64,000 nt of DNA from assembly GCA_977017575.1 (NCBI GenBank), contig CDRNVI010000083.1:248001-312000 (forward strand). The letters run 5' to 3'. The stretch's first letter is position 1, and each line of letters begins with the position of its first letter. Under the pieces are notes generated by a model. That model did no database searches. It was not told where the DNA came from and was given only the letters and a program-made list of their open reading frames with translations. Position numbers and translations under genes: made by a program. Of the stretch, positions 9,290 to 18,843 are shown in pieces. This DNA comes from Paramoeba atlantica (taxonomy: Eukaryota > Discosea).

Positions 9290-9451
9290 CTGTATAGTTT
9301 TTATAGTACTATAAACGGGGTTTATAGTACTATAAAAACTAACTTTCGGGCTGAAAGGGAAAGAAGCGGGAACTGGTCACTTACGACAAGGTCTTCCCAA
9401 AACGTAGCGAAAGCGTTTTTCCCCCGCACGGTGCGAACCGCATTGTGCTCT
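9161..9451. repeat. Large palindrome, 129-bp arms
   Basis: Bases 9161-9289 and 9323-9451 are reverse complements with about three mismatches and no gaps, around a 33-bp centre that itself contains TATAGTACTATA repeats. The left arm is hAT coding sequence, so the end of the transposase gene has been copied in inverted orientation. Confidence 0.93.
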
Positions 9452-9840
9452 TATGTGGGGTAGACAAATAATAATAATAATAAAGATCGTTTTTTGTTTT
9501 TGAAAAAGTGTGCAAACTTCGTTCAATTCCACCGAAAAGTCAATAGAAATTCTATTGACTGAAATTACTCTATTATAGAATAACCGAATTTGGTTAATAA
9601 AAGATCAATTTTTTTTTTTAAAATTAAGTAAAGGCGGAGAAAAATTAAAAAAAATGGGGTACATTTTCACCATACCCCAATTTTTTTCTCCACTTCGCCC
9701 CCCCCCCTAAAAAAAAAAGATCGCCCCCAAAAAAATTTCCCCCATTTTTTTTGTTTACATTAAAGGGGGAGGTCACAGTATTCTTTCTATTCGGAAAATT
9801 CACAAAAAGAACACACAACCAATTTTCTTAATGTAAAGAG
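9452..9840. other. Low-complexity sequence, no gene
   Basis: It contains an AAT microsatellite (about 9468-9483), C-runs and A-runs near 9700-9720, and CATTAAAGGGGGAGGTCACAG near 9758-9778. The last resembles a motif near 14665-14685. No coding sequence is visible. The right part is the 3' flank of SRP19. Confidence 0.5.
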
Positions 9841-10296
9841 CTATTTTCGCTTTTTATCCTTCGTATTCGGCATCCAAGTAGAGGGCGGAGCGTTTTCCCA
9901 AACGGCCCTTCCCTCCTTCATTTGATTCCTCAGCAGTACAAGAAAATCTCCCTTGCTCAATATATCAGAAAGGCTATAAGATTTTTTACCTGCCACTTCA
10001 TCAAAGGATTTTAAAAGAACCCTTACTCGACCACGCAAAACTAACACTGGACTCTTGCCTTGGCTTCGGGGGTAGAACTTCGAAATCTCCAAGAGACATG
10101 GCAATCCTAGATTTTCGCAGACTTTCATAATCTCTAGAACGGTAGGTTTTTCTAATGCTTGATGAATTGCAATTCGTCTTCCCTGACTTCGAGACAAGGC
10201 CGCGTTCAAAAAATGAGGATAAATAATTTGATAATCCTTAATATTAGGAGGAGGAGTCACTTTTCGCTGATACCGCTCAAGATCAGAATCATCCAT
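9841..10296 (-). CDS. SRP19: Signal recognition particle 19-kDa protein (SRP19), 151 residues
   Basis: SRP19 binds SRP RNA and helps assemble the particle that targets secretory proteins to the endoplasmic reticulum; it acts in nucleus and cytoplasm. Family motifs are clear: YPHFLN (residues about 26-31), GRRIAIHQALEKPTVLEI (about 39-56), CENLGLPCLLEISKFYPR and RGRVRVLLK. The C-terminus is basic (NTKDKKRK), as in other SRP19 proteins. The length is close to the usual 140-150 residues. The frame is intact from ATG at 10296. It is the only clear host gene here and lies alone between transposon relics. A possible trans-splice acceptor sits 14 bases upstream of the ATG. Confidence 0.92.
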   Translation of the reverse strand: MDDSDLERYQRKVTPPPNIKDYQIIYPHFLNAALSRSQGRRIAIHQALEKPTVLEIMKVCENLGLPCLLEISKFYPRSQGKSPVLVLRGRVRVLLKSFDEVAGKKSYSLSDILSKGDFLVLLRNQMKEGRAVWENAPPSTWMPNTKDKKRK

Positions 10297-10335
10297 GCGG
10301 ATAAAAATTACTTAAGAAATGGGTGTTGCGAAATA
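10297..10335 (-). promoter_or_regulatory. Possible trans-splice acceptor of SRP19
   Basis: Reading toward the gene, a pyrimidine-leaning stretch (ACACCCATTTCTT) is followed by AAG, with the AG at 10312-10311 and the ATG 14 bases further on. If the host trans-splices its mRNAs, as the spliced-leader copies elsewhere suggest, this would be a natural acceptor. This is inference from position only. Confidence 0.35.
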
Positions 10336-10653
10336 TTCAAACAAGGGAGATACGTGAGTTTCACCTCGCCGTTGTGTAAAGGGTGAATTGTCGTTGTGTA
10401 AAGGGTGAAAATATATACCGTATAGTATACGGTATACTATACTGGGCGGGGGGTATACTATACCCCCCGCCCGGTAAGGTATCCCCCAGTAGGAGAGATT
10501 TGGCCCTTTTTGGGATGACTCCCAGTAAGAGAGATTTGGCTCGGGAGCCCAACAGGAGGCGTATAGGGCATAGGGGGTGAGTGTCCGCATGTCGGGAACC
10601 TCGGGGGTAACCCAAATAAAACTCCCGCACACTTATTTTTTCGCCCCCATTTT
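10336..10653. repeat. Palindromes and short direct repeats, no gene
   Basis: TGTAAAGGGTGAA occurs twice in tandem near 10376 and 10397. A palindrome spans 10444-10472, with 14-bp arms GGGCGGGGGGTATA and TATACCCCCCGCCC around one base. Next to it is a second one, ACCGTATAGTATACGGT (about 10417-10433). CCCAGTAGGAGAGATTTGGC and a one-base variant follow about 33 bp apart near 10485-10540. No coding signal is seen. Confidence 0.8.
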
Positions 10654-10900
10654 CCGGAATAATAAGTGTTTCCGGAATAGTAAGTGAGGGGCTGCGGGTG
10701 GCGAGGTTTCATAAAGGGTTTTATCGAGGTTCCGAGGTTTCGCAAGGTTTCATCGAGGTTTCACCAAGGTTTCATCCAGATTTCGCCGAGGTTTCATCCA
10801 GGTTTCACCGAGGTTTCATCCAGGTTTCGAGAGGTTTCGCAAGGCTTCACGAGGTTTCACGCGCAGCCGCTGAAGTGTGTTTCCGGAATAATAAGAGGGT
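10654..10900. repeat. Short element with GAGGTTTCA minisatellite core
   Basis: A head TGAGGGGCTGCGGG at 10685-10698 is followed by about a dozen irregular 10-12 bp repeats of the type CGAGGTTTCAT, then by GCAGCCGCTGAAG near 10864-10876, a weak inverted counterpart of the head. TTTCCGGAATAATAAG flanks it on both sides (about 10656-10671 and 10880-10895). The same head begins the candidate element at 13665. Confidence 0.7.
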
Positions 10901-11465
10901 TGAAACCTATGAAAGGTAAAGCCTGGCAAAACCAGCATATTCCTCATTCACGTGGCGAAGAAAAGTACTTTGTTAAAAATAGTGAAGAACATACTTGGTC
11001 TCCATCGTGCGCTGCAAAATATTTTCGCGCTACAAAAAATGAAGATTTTGAAAAAACTATTTTTCGAAATAAACCCCCAGAAAGGGTAGCCGAGGTCTTG
11101 GCGCACATTTTCCACCTCCGTACTCGGGGACGCGGTTATTTTCAACATAGAAGTCACTCATGATCCGCGCTTCGTGTTGAAAACTACCTCCGCGGTTAAC
11201 GAAGAGTCTAAAAAAGAAAAATCGCGAAAAGATCATGAATGATCTAATTTTTCGAGTAAAAAAGCTCGATTTTTCAGCGAAAATTGCGAAATTTTAACCC
11301 GAATTTGGGCCGTTTTTGATGCCTTACCAGTAGGGGCAGGAGGCGAATATGTCCAAAAAAAACGTCGTAGAATGGTAGCTGAGGTCCCAAACTCTCACAA
11401 TACGTTTTAGGAGTCGATTTTAGAAGAATACTATTTTTACTTTTTTTCGGGTCAAAAAAATTGGT
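10901..11465. repeat. Dispersed repeat, copy 1 (main body 11113-11475)
   Basis: From about 11113 a hairpin head (CGCGGTTATTTTCAAC with GTTGAAAACTACCTCCGCGG) is followed by a conserved body, including CCGAATTTGGGCCGTTTTTG and CCAGTAGGGGCAGGAGGCGA. It is closely similar to 18214-18560. Just before it, GGGTAGCCGAGGTCTTGGCG at about 11087 matches a segment at about 12004. I see no reliable gene in 10901-11112. Confidence 0.8.
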
Positions 11466-11836
11466 CTTTATATTTTCACTGTTTTTGTTCACGTTTTTTT
11501 CAATAATCGAGGGTAGAGCGGTAGTTATACAACCACCGCAATCATTACTTATGAACGCAATAAGGGGTGATCAAAAACAAACATACATCTGTGTAGTATG
11601 ATTCTTTGTCTACGAAGAGAAAAAACAAGACAAAAATAAAGAGATTACGGAAAAAACCTCGAGCTGACATGGAGGAGTAACGATGGAATGAAATGTTTTT
11701 GATAATTTTTGAGCAATTTTCAGTCCGAGGTGAAATGTTTTTTTCAATTATCATTATTAATTGCGCTGGTTGTATAACTACCGCTCTACCCTCGATTATT
11801 GAAAAAAAAGTGAACCAAAACAGTGAAAATATAAAG
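11466..11836. repeat. Foldback element, about 70-bp inverted arms
   Basis: Bases 11466-11534 (CTTTATATTTTCACTG, then GAGGGTAGAGCGGTAG) reappear inverted at 11766-11836. The 230-bp interior is A/T-rich with no clear gene. The left arm starts inside the tail of the dispersed repeat. Confidence 0.88.
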
Positions 11837-12382
11837 AGGAAAACAGTAATATAATAGAAGAAAAATATGTAAAAGGGGCTCCGGTGGTCCAAGAATTTTC
11901 AAAAAAAAATTGGACCCTTGGGGGGTCCAGGGTGGGTCCAGGGGTGCATACCGCACGAAATTTTTGTGAAAAAAATATTTTTCGAAAAAAAAAGCGCAGA
12001 AGGGGTAGCCGGAGTCTTGGCGCGTATTTTCCCCCCTACCCGGGGATGGACACTTTAATATCAAAATTTCCAGCTTAAACCGTGTTCCGGGTTATTGTGC
12101 CCCGCCTGCACAATAACTGGCTCTAGGCACAATACGTGGCTCTTGGCACAATAAGTAAATATTGGAAAAACCCAAAAAAGGGTAAAAAAATTAGGCGTCG
12201 CTTCGCGGCGCCTTTTTTATGGACAAACATGTTCATATGCAGAGTTAGTTCTATTTATTTCCATAAATTTCCTTTCTAATTATTTTCTTAAATTTTAAGG
12301 AATGCGTTGTTGAACAAAGTCAATTCCGAGAAAATGGGAATAGAACCTACCAAAAAAATATGGCGCCGCTTCGCGGGAAAAG
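11837..12382. other. No gene; repeat fragment and short hairpin
   Basis: Sequence at about 11963-12040 resembles 11050-11110 (shared TATTTTTCGAA and GTCTTGGCGC), so another dispersed family member ends here. GCACAATA motifs recur near 12097-12155. A small stem GGCGTCGCTTCGCGGCGCC followed by six T lies near 12193-12217; it is probably incidental in a eukaryote. Confidence 0.45.
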
Positions 12383-13232
12383 TTGGTAGAAATACTGCCA
12401 AGTGCTATGCAGTTCGTCAAAACCCGGATTCCCATAGAACCTGTTCTTGAAGGAGCCGCTTCGGCGGCCGGAAGCGGGGACACTCAGCGAGGAGAACAAG
12501 CGATTCTCCGGGGCGTGGAAGCCCTGAAGGCCGGCACCGTGGCAAGCCGCGACGTTAGCCCTACCGTTCTTGTCGCGCTGCGGGACAAGCTGCGTTCATA
12601 CGGGTGCTCGGAGCTCCTGCATCAGTGCCTGACGCAGACGGGTTTCAGTATTGCGCCTTCTTGTACTTCTGAAGTAAAATAGGACGTGTGCAACGCTGTT
12701 GGCACCCGTCCAGACGCTGTGCATTACGCCAAGCTCTTGGCAGACGCCCCTCCAGACACACCTCTCCCTGCTTCGGAGTCTGAAGGCGTCCGCCTTGGCG
12801 TCTGGTCCCTATTGCGCAAACTGGGATCAGTGCTGTTGTCTCATCAACTTCGGCACGAAGACGCCACGGTTGCCCCGGAAACGCTCGAAAAGCTTATGCT
12901 TGACAGTGTTGGCGACCGCTCCAACAGCTCGATCGTGTCGTTCCTTGCGGGGCACACCCGAGCGATAGCGAGCATCGCGGGGGCAAATGTCCAGGACAAG
13001 CGCACAAACCGGCAGCGTAGTTTTCAAAACCGATCTACCCCTCTCAAGGCTGTGGGTCAAGAAAGTTTGGCACCTTCCGGACGCCCCTCCGGGAACTTGT
13101 CGCCACTGCGGCAAACAGGGGCACCGGATCAGTAATTATCGGGTACCGGAAGCCAGCGTCATGAGCTCTCTTAAGCGTAAAGGGGGGAAAAAGCGCCCAT
13201 CTGGCGAGAGCAGAAAGACATTAGAGTTATAG
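12383..13232 (+). pseudogene. Gag-like retroelement fossil with zinc-knuckle remnant
   Basis: Plus-strand coding pieces read as a polar, Ala-rich protein followed by a basic tail and a CCHC-type zinc-knuckle remnant (TCRHCGKQGH), the layout of a retroelement Gag. It is broken, with about two breaks, and no polymerase follows on this strand. The higher G+C and regular codon use between 12400 and 13200 contrast with the A/T-rich surroundings and support a former gene. The family (LTR-like or tyrosine-recombinase retroelement) cannot be decided. Confidence 0.5.
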
Positions 13233-13664
13233 GGAGCACATATACTGTTGAAACAAATATTCTTTATACAGGGGTGAACAGAAATTTTGCCCCCCCGCGG
13301 AAATTTGATTTTTTTTATCCGTTTTTGCTCATCTTTGCAGCATCGGAGAGATCTCGCTTTCCTAGCGAAGGGCTTTGCCGCCTTTTTTCGTAGGGACCCC
13401 CTGAGACCCCCTAGGTCCAAAAAACATGGTTTTTTGATACCGTTTTTCTGGAACGCACCCATTCTTTTACATTTTTTTTATGTTTTATGAAATCGTTTCC
13501 TTCGCATTTTAGCTCGTTTTAATCGCGTTTGATGAATCTCGTTCTCATAGCGAATAGTCTTGCTGGATTTCTTTCTTAATGGCTCCTTAGAGCTCTCATG
13601 GGATAAAAGTATAATTTATGACCTTGGGGCATAAAAGACATTTTATGAGTTGCAATTAGGGATG
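13233..13664. other. No gene; one transposon-end-like motif
   Basis: TATACAGGGGTGAA at about 13269-13282 matches the outer end of the Tc1/mariner element at 4591-4604, including the TA. No partner end is seen nearby, so it may be a lone relic end. The rest is T-rich and C-rich sequence without a gene. Confidence 0.4.
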
Positions 13665-14963
13665 TGAGGGGCTGCGGGTTATTATTCTGAAACAGCGCGA
13701 AACACCGCGAAACAGCGGTTTGTTTTCCAGTCTTGCGCAGGTGATGAAAAGTCTGAAAATTCATGTACAAGCTCATAACATGCACTTAATAATGTCCGTT
13801 ATGTTCCCTTATGCTCTGTGTTAACGTGTATGATTGCATATCATGTGCAAAGTTTATAACCACAATAATATTTGGCTTATTTGTGAAACTCTTCGTATCA
13901 ATATACCTTTCTTGAGCCCTTTAATGTACGGAATAAGCCATGAACAGGTTAATTAAGTGTATTCCGAGCTACAGCGGGTTCACGGCGCCGTTATAGGGGA
14001 AAAAGACATCACGAAACGCGTAACCGTGTTTGATAAGCCAGTCCTCCAGATTTCTCCTGAAGAGCTTGGTGAGAAGGTGACAAGCATCATGGAACGGGTA
14101 AACAGGGCCCTGGAATGTTTTTCTGTGGGAAAGAGGAGCATTGGTAATGTTCCTGTTGGCTCCTCTATCCTTCGTCGCACAGTTCTTCTCCTGGTACAGC
14201 ACCGAGGACATCTCCTACTCGATGTGCGTCCACGTGAACTGTACTTTCTGGGTGAGGTTGCCCAAGACATGGAAAGCTACCTTGAGGAGCAACCATTATA
14301 TGCTCCGCGACGAAAAGGCGAGGTGGGAGACTTTGTCGAGAGCTTGTGGCGCTCGATCACGGGACAACGGTCTCGCGCTTGCGCAGCATGGCGCCAAAAA
14401 AGGACGAAAGCCTCCACTTCCCTCGAAGCAAGCGCTGCAAGCAGCCAAGTGGAAAGTGACCAAGTGGAAAGCCCTGCAAAGGGCCTATCGGGAAGGGTCA
14501 TTCAATTTCCCGAGCTCGAGTAAAACGCTATGGGGCGAAAAAGGGAATACGAAGTGCGAAAGTGTAAAGTGGAGAAGATCAGCACTAAGTACAGTACTGT
14601 AACCCGCCTTTAATATACACACCCCCCAAACCCCCCTATCATAGAGACAAAACGCATTATTCTACGTTAAAGGGGGTCACAGTATTTGAAATGTGTTCAA
14701 CTTTTTTAATATTTGCGAATGAGTGCTGAAGATCAGTTTTGAAATGTATAGTACATCAATATTTTAATCTTTTTTATGCATGGAGATCACCGCGGCATAC
14801 TCCCGAACTTTGCCCCCCTCGAGTGCCTACTCTGCTTTCATTCATAGGTTATTTCAAATAAAAAATAGCTACTTATTTCCTTTTTGACTTACCTAGTGTA
14901 GAAACTCCGCGAAACAGCGTGAAACACCGCGAAACAGCGCTTTACGTCATCCGCAGCCCCTCA
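13665..14963. mobile_element. Candidate transposon with TGAGGGGCTGCGG inverted ends
   Basis: TGAGGGGCTGCGG at 13665-13677 appears inverted (CCGCAGCCCCTCA) at 14951-14963. Next to each end are GAAACACCGCGAAACAGCG repeats (about 13695-13720 and 14917-14939), which are in direct orientation to each other. A shorter relative with the same head lies at 10685. No target duplication is obvious. The only sizeable frame inside is 13957-14523. Confidence 0.5.
13957..14523 (+). CDS. Uncharacterised ORF, up to 188 residues
   Basis: I do not recognise this protein. The frame opens without an early ATG (the first codon is GTG; the first Met comes near residue 47, at about 14089), so the true start is unclear. 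Residues about 1-130 look like an ordinary folded protein with mixed hydrophobic and charged segments (KVTSIMERVNRALECF, LRRTVLLLVQHRGHLLLD). The last 50 are Ser/Glu-rich. A second frame overlaps it from 14141 to 14602 and ends Lys-rich, so a frameshift is possible. It lies inside the candidate element at 13665-14963 and may be its remnant gene. Confidence 0.3.
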   Translation: MYSELQRVHGAVIGEKDITKRVTVFDKPVLQISPEELGEKVTSIMERVNRALECFSVGKRSIGNVPVGSSILRRTVLLLVQHRGHLLLDVRPRELYFLGEVAQDMESYLEEQPLYAPRRKGEVGDFVESLWRSITGQRSRACAAWRQKRTKASTSLEASAASSQVESDQVESPAKGLSGRVIQFPELE

Positions 14964-14978
14964 TGCATACGTGGACGT
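14524..14978. other. No gene; short inverted motif
   Basis: TACTGTAACCCGCCTTTAAT near 14596-14615 and GTTAAAGGGGGTCACAGTA near 14666-14684 are imperfect reverse complements. The second also resembles a motif near 9760. They may be the ends of a tiny element. The right part holds the end of the candidate transposon. Confidence 0.4.
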
Positions 14979-15419
14979 TAATTACCTGAATCACTTTTGT
15001 GGTTTGGGTTGGAAGGAAACTTATGAGTACGACTAACGATAATTAGTCGCCTTCTTTTCGTTTACCTTCTCCGGCTTTACGGTGGCACCGGGCCTAACTT
15101 CGTATCCCTATACTTTTTGATTATCATGCAGTAAACTGCAGAGATACCTGCCCTAGGAGTGGTAATACAAAGCGGTGAGCCGTGCCGCGCTGAGACAAGA
15201 TTACGCCATGGAACACGCGTAGAATATATTAGATTGATCACAAATAAATTTAGACGTCGGAGTGAAGTACATGAATTTGCATGTCATTTTCGTTTCGGTA
15301 CATCTTTCTGTCACACGTAGGCACACCAATTTTCCAAAAAATGGAAGTGTTTGTCAAAGTACCTAGATACGCGTTTCTATGCACGTATACTAGAAACAAG
15401 CATAAGGATTCGGTTATTA

Positions 15420-17191
15420 TTATTGACTCACGGTACGCTGAAAATAAGTTTTTCCCGTGTCTAGCCAGTGCTGCGCAGCTGATTGTAGACGTTTTAATGA
15501 TGCTTCCTTCCTTCCGATTTCTTCTAAGCGTGCTACCAGGCGTTCTGGCCTAGTATCAATGTCTGCAATATTTTCTGCTGAAGGGGTATCCACCACAATA
15601 ATTGTCATTGATGTCTCCTGGGCTGTCGAGTATATTCTCTTTATTACTTCGTCAATGCTGTCCACTGGGCTATAAGCCTTTTCTACGTCCTTTCCAGCCG
15701 CAGTGCTGTCGCAAAATACGTACGTTATGCACGCTTTATATCGCGAGGCAACTTGCACCCCCTTTTCAAAAGCTAGTGCCTCGGCAAAAGCTATGTCAAT
15801 CTCCCGAGCTAGAGACCCGTCTTTAAGTTCTGCATATGAGTCTGTAAAGGCCCCCACCTCTCTAACGTGATCAAGATCGTGTAAAAGCCCATCGAAAGGG
15901 CGTCGCGTCAACAGCAATTTGTACTACGCGCTCGCAGGGAATATGTAGATGAATTTTTGGATGATTCCAGTCACATTCAATGCGCCCAATGAGTTGTGCT
16001 AAGAAGTCCATTTGGGGAGTTAAAGAAAGAGTCTGTTCATCCCAAATCGTGATATAACCCAACTTACTTTGAAACTTGGATGCTCTGCCGAGGGATACTT
16101 TGTCCGCTTTAACAATAGTAAACGCAAAACGTAAAAATCCTAAAAGGGCGAAAAGTGCCCGGGGCGTCGCTGTTATTCTTGATTTGGCTATATTTTTCCA
16201 AAACAATACTGAACTTTCTTCGAGTGTCCATCGGATACCTTTCGATGTTACCTGCAAGCGAACACCACAAAAGGTGAACTGGCTATCAAGCGGCTCTTGT
16301 CGCAAATATTTAAAACATAGCGCAGCTCTCCTAGTGAAATTTCTCTTTAAGACAGATATCCATTCATCTGTGTGAGATGCCGGCACAAAAAGTAACATCG
16401 AGTCATACACCAAGAAACCCCCCCCCCCGGAGGTCAAAGAAATATATGCTGGTGCGCTCTCACTCACATAAACATCAAGTGGGATTCCCAGACGCAATCG
16501 TTGATCCATATTTAAATTCAACAAGACCCCACACAAGTGCCTGACAAATTCCACATGATTTTTCATATCCCATTGGAAGAACAGCAGCTTGTAAGATACG
16601 GTCCGTGTAGGCTACGCAACACCTTTTGTTGCCGATTGGAATTTGATAATAAGCGTTCGATATGTCAGCATGAATCGCCTTGAGTTTAAATTTCGAGGGC
16701 TCAAGCCTACGAAGAACATCCAAAAACTGTCCAACCCCCAGTACGGAGAATGGTACACCTGGAAGAGTGCACAGCGCGTTCAGTTGTCTCATGTCTAATA
16801 TTGCTCTTGCCTGTCCGTTAGCTTTCATGACGGCTGTATACTCTGAAAGAATCGGCGTGGGTACATACTCACTTTTCCACACAGAATAAAAATTTTGCAG
16901 AACCCCTACCTCAATGAGGTATTCAACATGACGGGGCCACCGTTTTACGACACGACATTCGAGCGACTCCCTATTCGGTTCATGACCTTGAAGCGGGTCC
17001 TGATTTAGGAGACCTAGTGCGCATCTGGCAAAAGGAATATCAGACAATGACTTTCCTACATGAAACACACCACCCCCCACGTTTATCAGGTCGACAAGTA
17101 AAGTATGGGAACCCGCGATTTTACCCCGAAATTCACCAAAATCGGACTTTGGAATAGTTCTTATATCAATTCCGGGACCAGAACTATGCAT
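15420..17191 (-). pseudogene. Reverse transcriptase and RNase H region of the inverted-repeat retroelement
   Basis: In N-to-C order the region shows RT blocks RAILDMRQLNALCT, IHADISNAYYQIPI (first catalytic Asp), AVLPMGYEKSCGICQALVW and the later FLVYDSMLLF block. These are followed by an RNase H-like part with IAVDATPF, AFAEALAFEKG, FCDSTAAG and AENIADIDTRPE. This RT looks closer to the LTR/DIRS/hepadna-like branch than to the LINE RTs further right. It is a broken fossil. Confidence 0.75.
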
Positions 17192-17220
17192 TCAGACAAT
17201 TCAATCCCTTGTACGTATTC

Positions 17221-18120
17221 TTAATATCTTACTATCACTTCATACAAACTGGTGCAAACATGTAGAAACATGTACAGACTGTCAGGGCAAACATACCCAA
17301 AGTTCTCCGGTAACTCCCTAATAAAATGCAGTACCCACATATCGGCCAGCATTTTATAATTCTCCGCCTTTTCTCTACTACTGGAAATTGCTTGTCCATG
17401 GGGGTGCTCAATATATTCTGCAGCCACCTTTCCCCATCTACCATCCTTTAGCAAGCTTGCCCTTTCTCTGAGCAATACAAGATTGCCCCCTGACACCATG
17501 TTGTAATTCTCTAGGCGGAGGCAGGTAAGCCCCCGTTGAAAGCTGGTGGAAACCTTCGGATTCTTCTCGTTTCCGATATCCTGTTCCGCCATTTCCAAAG
17601 CCAATTTTCTGTTAGATTTCCGTTCGACTTCACGAGCAGCTTTGTCACGTTGTAAAGCTGCAATAAGCGAATCGGTAACAGGTTTAGAAGTGTAACCGGG
17701 CGCGGACGATACCTTAGCACGAGGAACGCTATTCTCTCCTACAACCGGAGCTTGATCATATGACACCGACACATCCGGAGGACTAATCCCATGACCAACT
17801 GTTGACATCCTACATCGTGGCACGGCTACCACTGAATTCAGAGAGTCTGTCTCTGCACAATCTACCTGTTCCAAACCATTAATAATTTCAATTTTCCGAA
17901 TGCGCTCTTTAAGAAGACGATTTTCCTCTTGCTCCTTGCGCAGCGCATCTTGTATCTTAGATTTTTCGACTCCTTTTAAGGATCCGTTCATTTCGTCTTT
18001 AGAGTTTCTATTACCTTTCTTTTTAATTCCTTTGCTGGAAATGTTTTCATCCTTTCCACGCTTTGCGCGCTCTACGCGTTGCGCCTTTGAAAGAGTCATA
18101 TGAAAGTCAGTTCCGACCAA
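17221..18120 (-). CDS. Gag-like ORF of the inverted-repeat retroelement fossil
   Basis: This 299-residue frame starts 12 bases from the inner edge of the right inverted repeat and ends about 30 bases before the RT region. The N-terminal quarter is strongly Lys-rich. A predicted coiled coil with heptad-like LRKEQEENRLLKERIRKIE lies at about residues 60-80. A middle Ser/Val-rich linker leads to a more globular C-terminal part (about 200-299). Position before RT, basic N-terminus and coiled coil fit a Gag analogue, but there is no zinc knuckle and no sequence match I can name. Confidence 0.5.
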   Translation of the reverse strand: MVGTDFHMTLSKAQRVERAKRGKDENISSKGIKKKGNRNSKDEMNGSLKGVEKSKIQDALRKEQEENRLLKERIRKIEIINGLEQVDCAETDSLNSVVAVPRCRMSTVGHGISPPDVSVSYDQAPVVGENSVPRAKVSSAPGYTSKPVTDSLIAALQRDKAAREVERKSNRKLALEMAEQDIGNEKNPKVSTSFQRGLTCLRLENYNMVSGGNLVLLRERASLLKDGRWGKVAAEYIEHPHGQAISSSREKAENYKMLADMWVLHFIRELPENFGYVCPDSLYMFLHVCTSLYEVIVRY

Positions 18121-18213
18121 AACACAAAAAACGAAAAGAATGCGACTAATTATCGTTAGTCGTACTCATAAGTTTCCTTCCAACCCAAACCACAAAAGTG
18201 ATTCAGGTAATTA

Positions 18214-18560
18214 TAGGCTCTTCGTTAAACGCGGTGGTTGTTTTCAACTTAGAAGTCACTCATGCTGCGCGCTTCGCGTTGAAAACTACCACCGCGTTTA
18301 ACCAAGAGCCTAAAAAAGAAAAAATCGCCAAAAGATCATGAATAATCTAGTTTTTTGGGTGAAAAAAACCGATTTTAAGGCGAAAATTGCGAAATTTTAA
18401 CCCGAATTTGGGCCGTTTTTGATGCCTTACCAGTAGGGGCAGGAGGCGAATTTGTCGAAAGAAACGTCGCAGAATGGTAGCTGGGCTCCAAAACTCTTAA
18501 AATACGTTAGGAGTCGATTTTGGAAAAATAAAATTTTTACTATTTTTTGGGTCAACTTGT
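18214..18560. repeat. Dispersed repeat, copy 2, with hairpin head
   Basis: It begins exactly where the inverted-repeat retroelement ends. The head (GGCTCTTCGTTAAACGCGGT and its near-complement ACCGCGTTTAACCAAGAGCC, ending at about 18303) forms a stem of about 33 bp. The body matches 11200-11470 closely. No coding capacity is seen. Confidence 0.85.
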
Positions 18561-18843
18561 TTTTTGGTCACCCTAAAAATTTCGGAAATTTTGACCTTGT
18601 CGGACCCCTCCTTCGCGTACCAGGGGGGGGGTACCCCCAGGTGGGGGTGAAAAATTATCGCCGCGGCCTACTCTACCACTTCCCTGCGCTCGATTTTTTA
18701 TTTTTGGACTTGGCATCACGATTTGTGACCCGAAGCATTCGGCCCACGGCGTCGGATCAAAAGGGTATACCCTTATTGTTGGAGGGAGGAGCAAATTACC
18801 TATTGCATAAATAGCGTGTAAATTCTTTCGGCTGGAGGAACGA
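18561..18843. other. No gene recognised
   Basis: C/G-homopolymer-containing sequence lies between the dispersed repeat and the RNase H fossil. Nothing recognisable was found. Confidence 0.4.

Larger units (their letters stand above)
14979..18213. mobile_element. Retroelement fossil with 82-bp inverted terminal repeats (DIRS/VIPER-like)
   Basis: Bases 14979-15060 and 18132-18213 are reverse complements with about one mismatch. Between them the minus strand carries a gag-like frame and a reverse transcriptase-RNase H region. Inverted ends together with RT-RNase H are typical of tyrosine-recombinase retroelements (DIRS group; VIPER and TATE are kin in trypanosomatids). The 360 bases between the RNase H end and the left repeat are too short for a recombinase, and no integrase is seen. 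The polymerase region is broken, with about two breaks. The near-identical ends argue for a fairly young insertion. Confidence 0.7.

Noticed and set aside
10684-11163. Plus-strand gene across the GAGGTTTCA repeats
   Set aside because: The first half is simple repeat translation and the second half runs through non-coding dispersed repeat, with no conserved domain.
12193-12217. Bacterial-type terminator (GC stem then T-run)
   Set aside because: There is no upstream bacterial-type gene. The window is eukaryotic and a short GC hairpin before T is expected by chance in this sequence.
14590-14690. Small transposon bounded by CTGTAACCCGCC and GGGGGTCACAG
   Set aside because: The inverted match is short and imperfect, no target duplication is evident, and the internal sequence is too small to judge.
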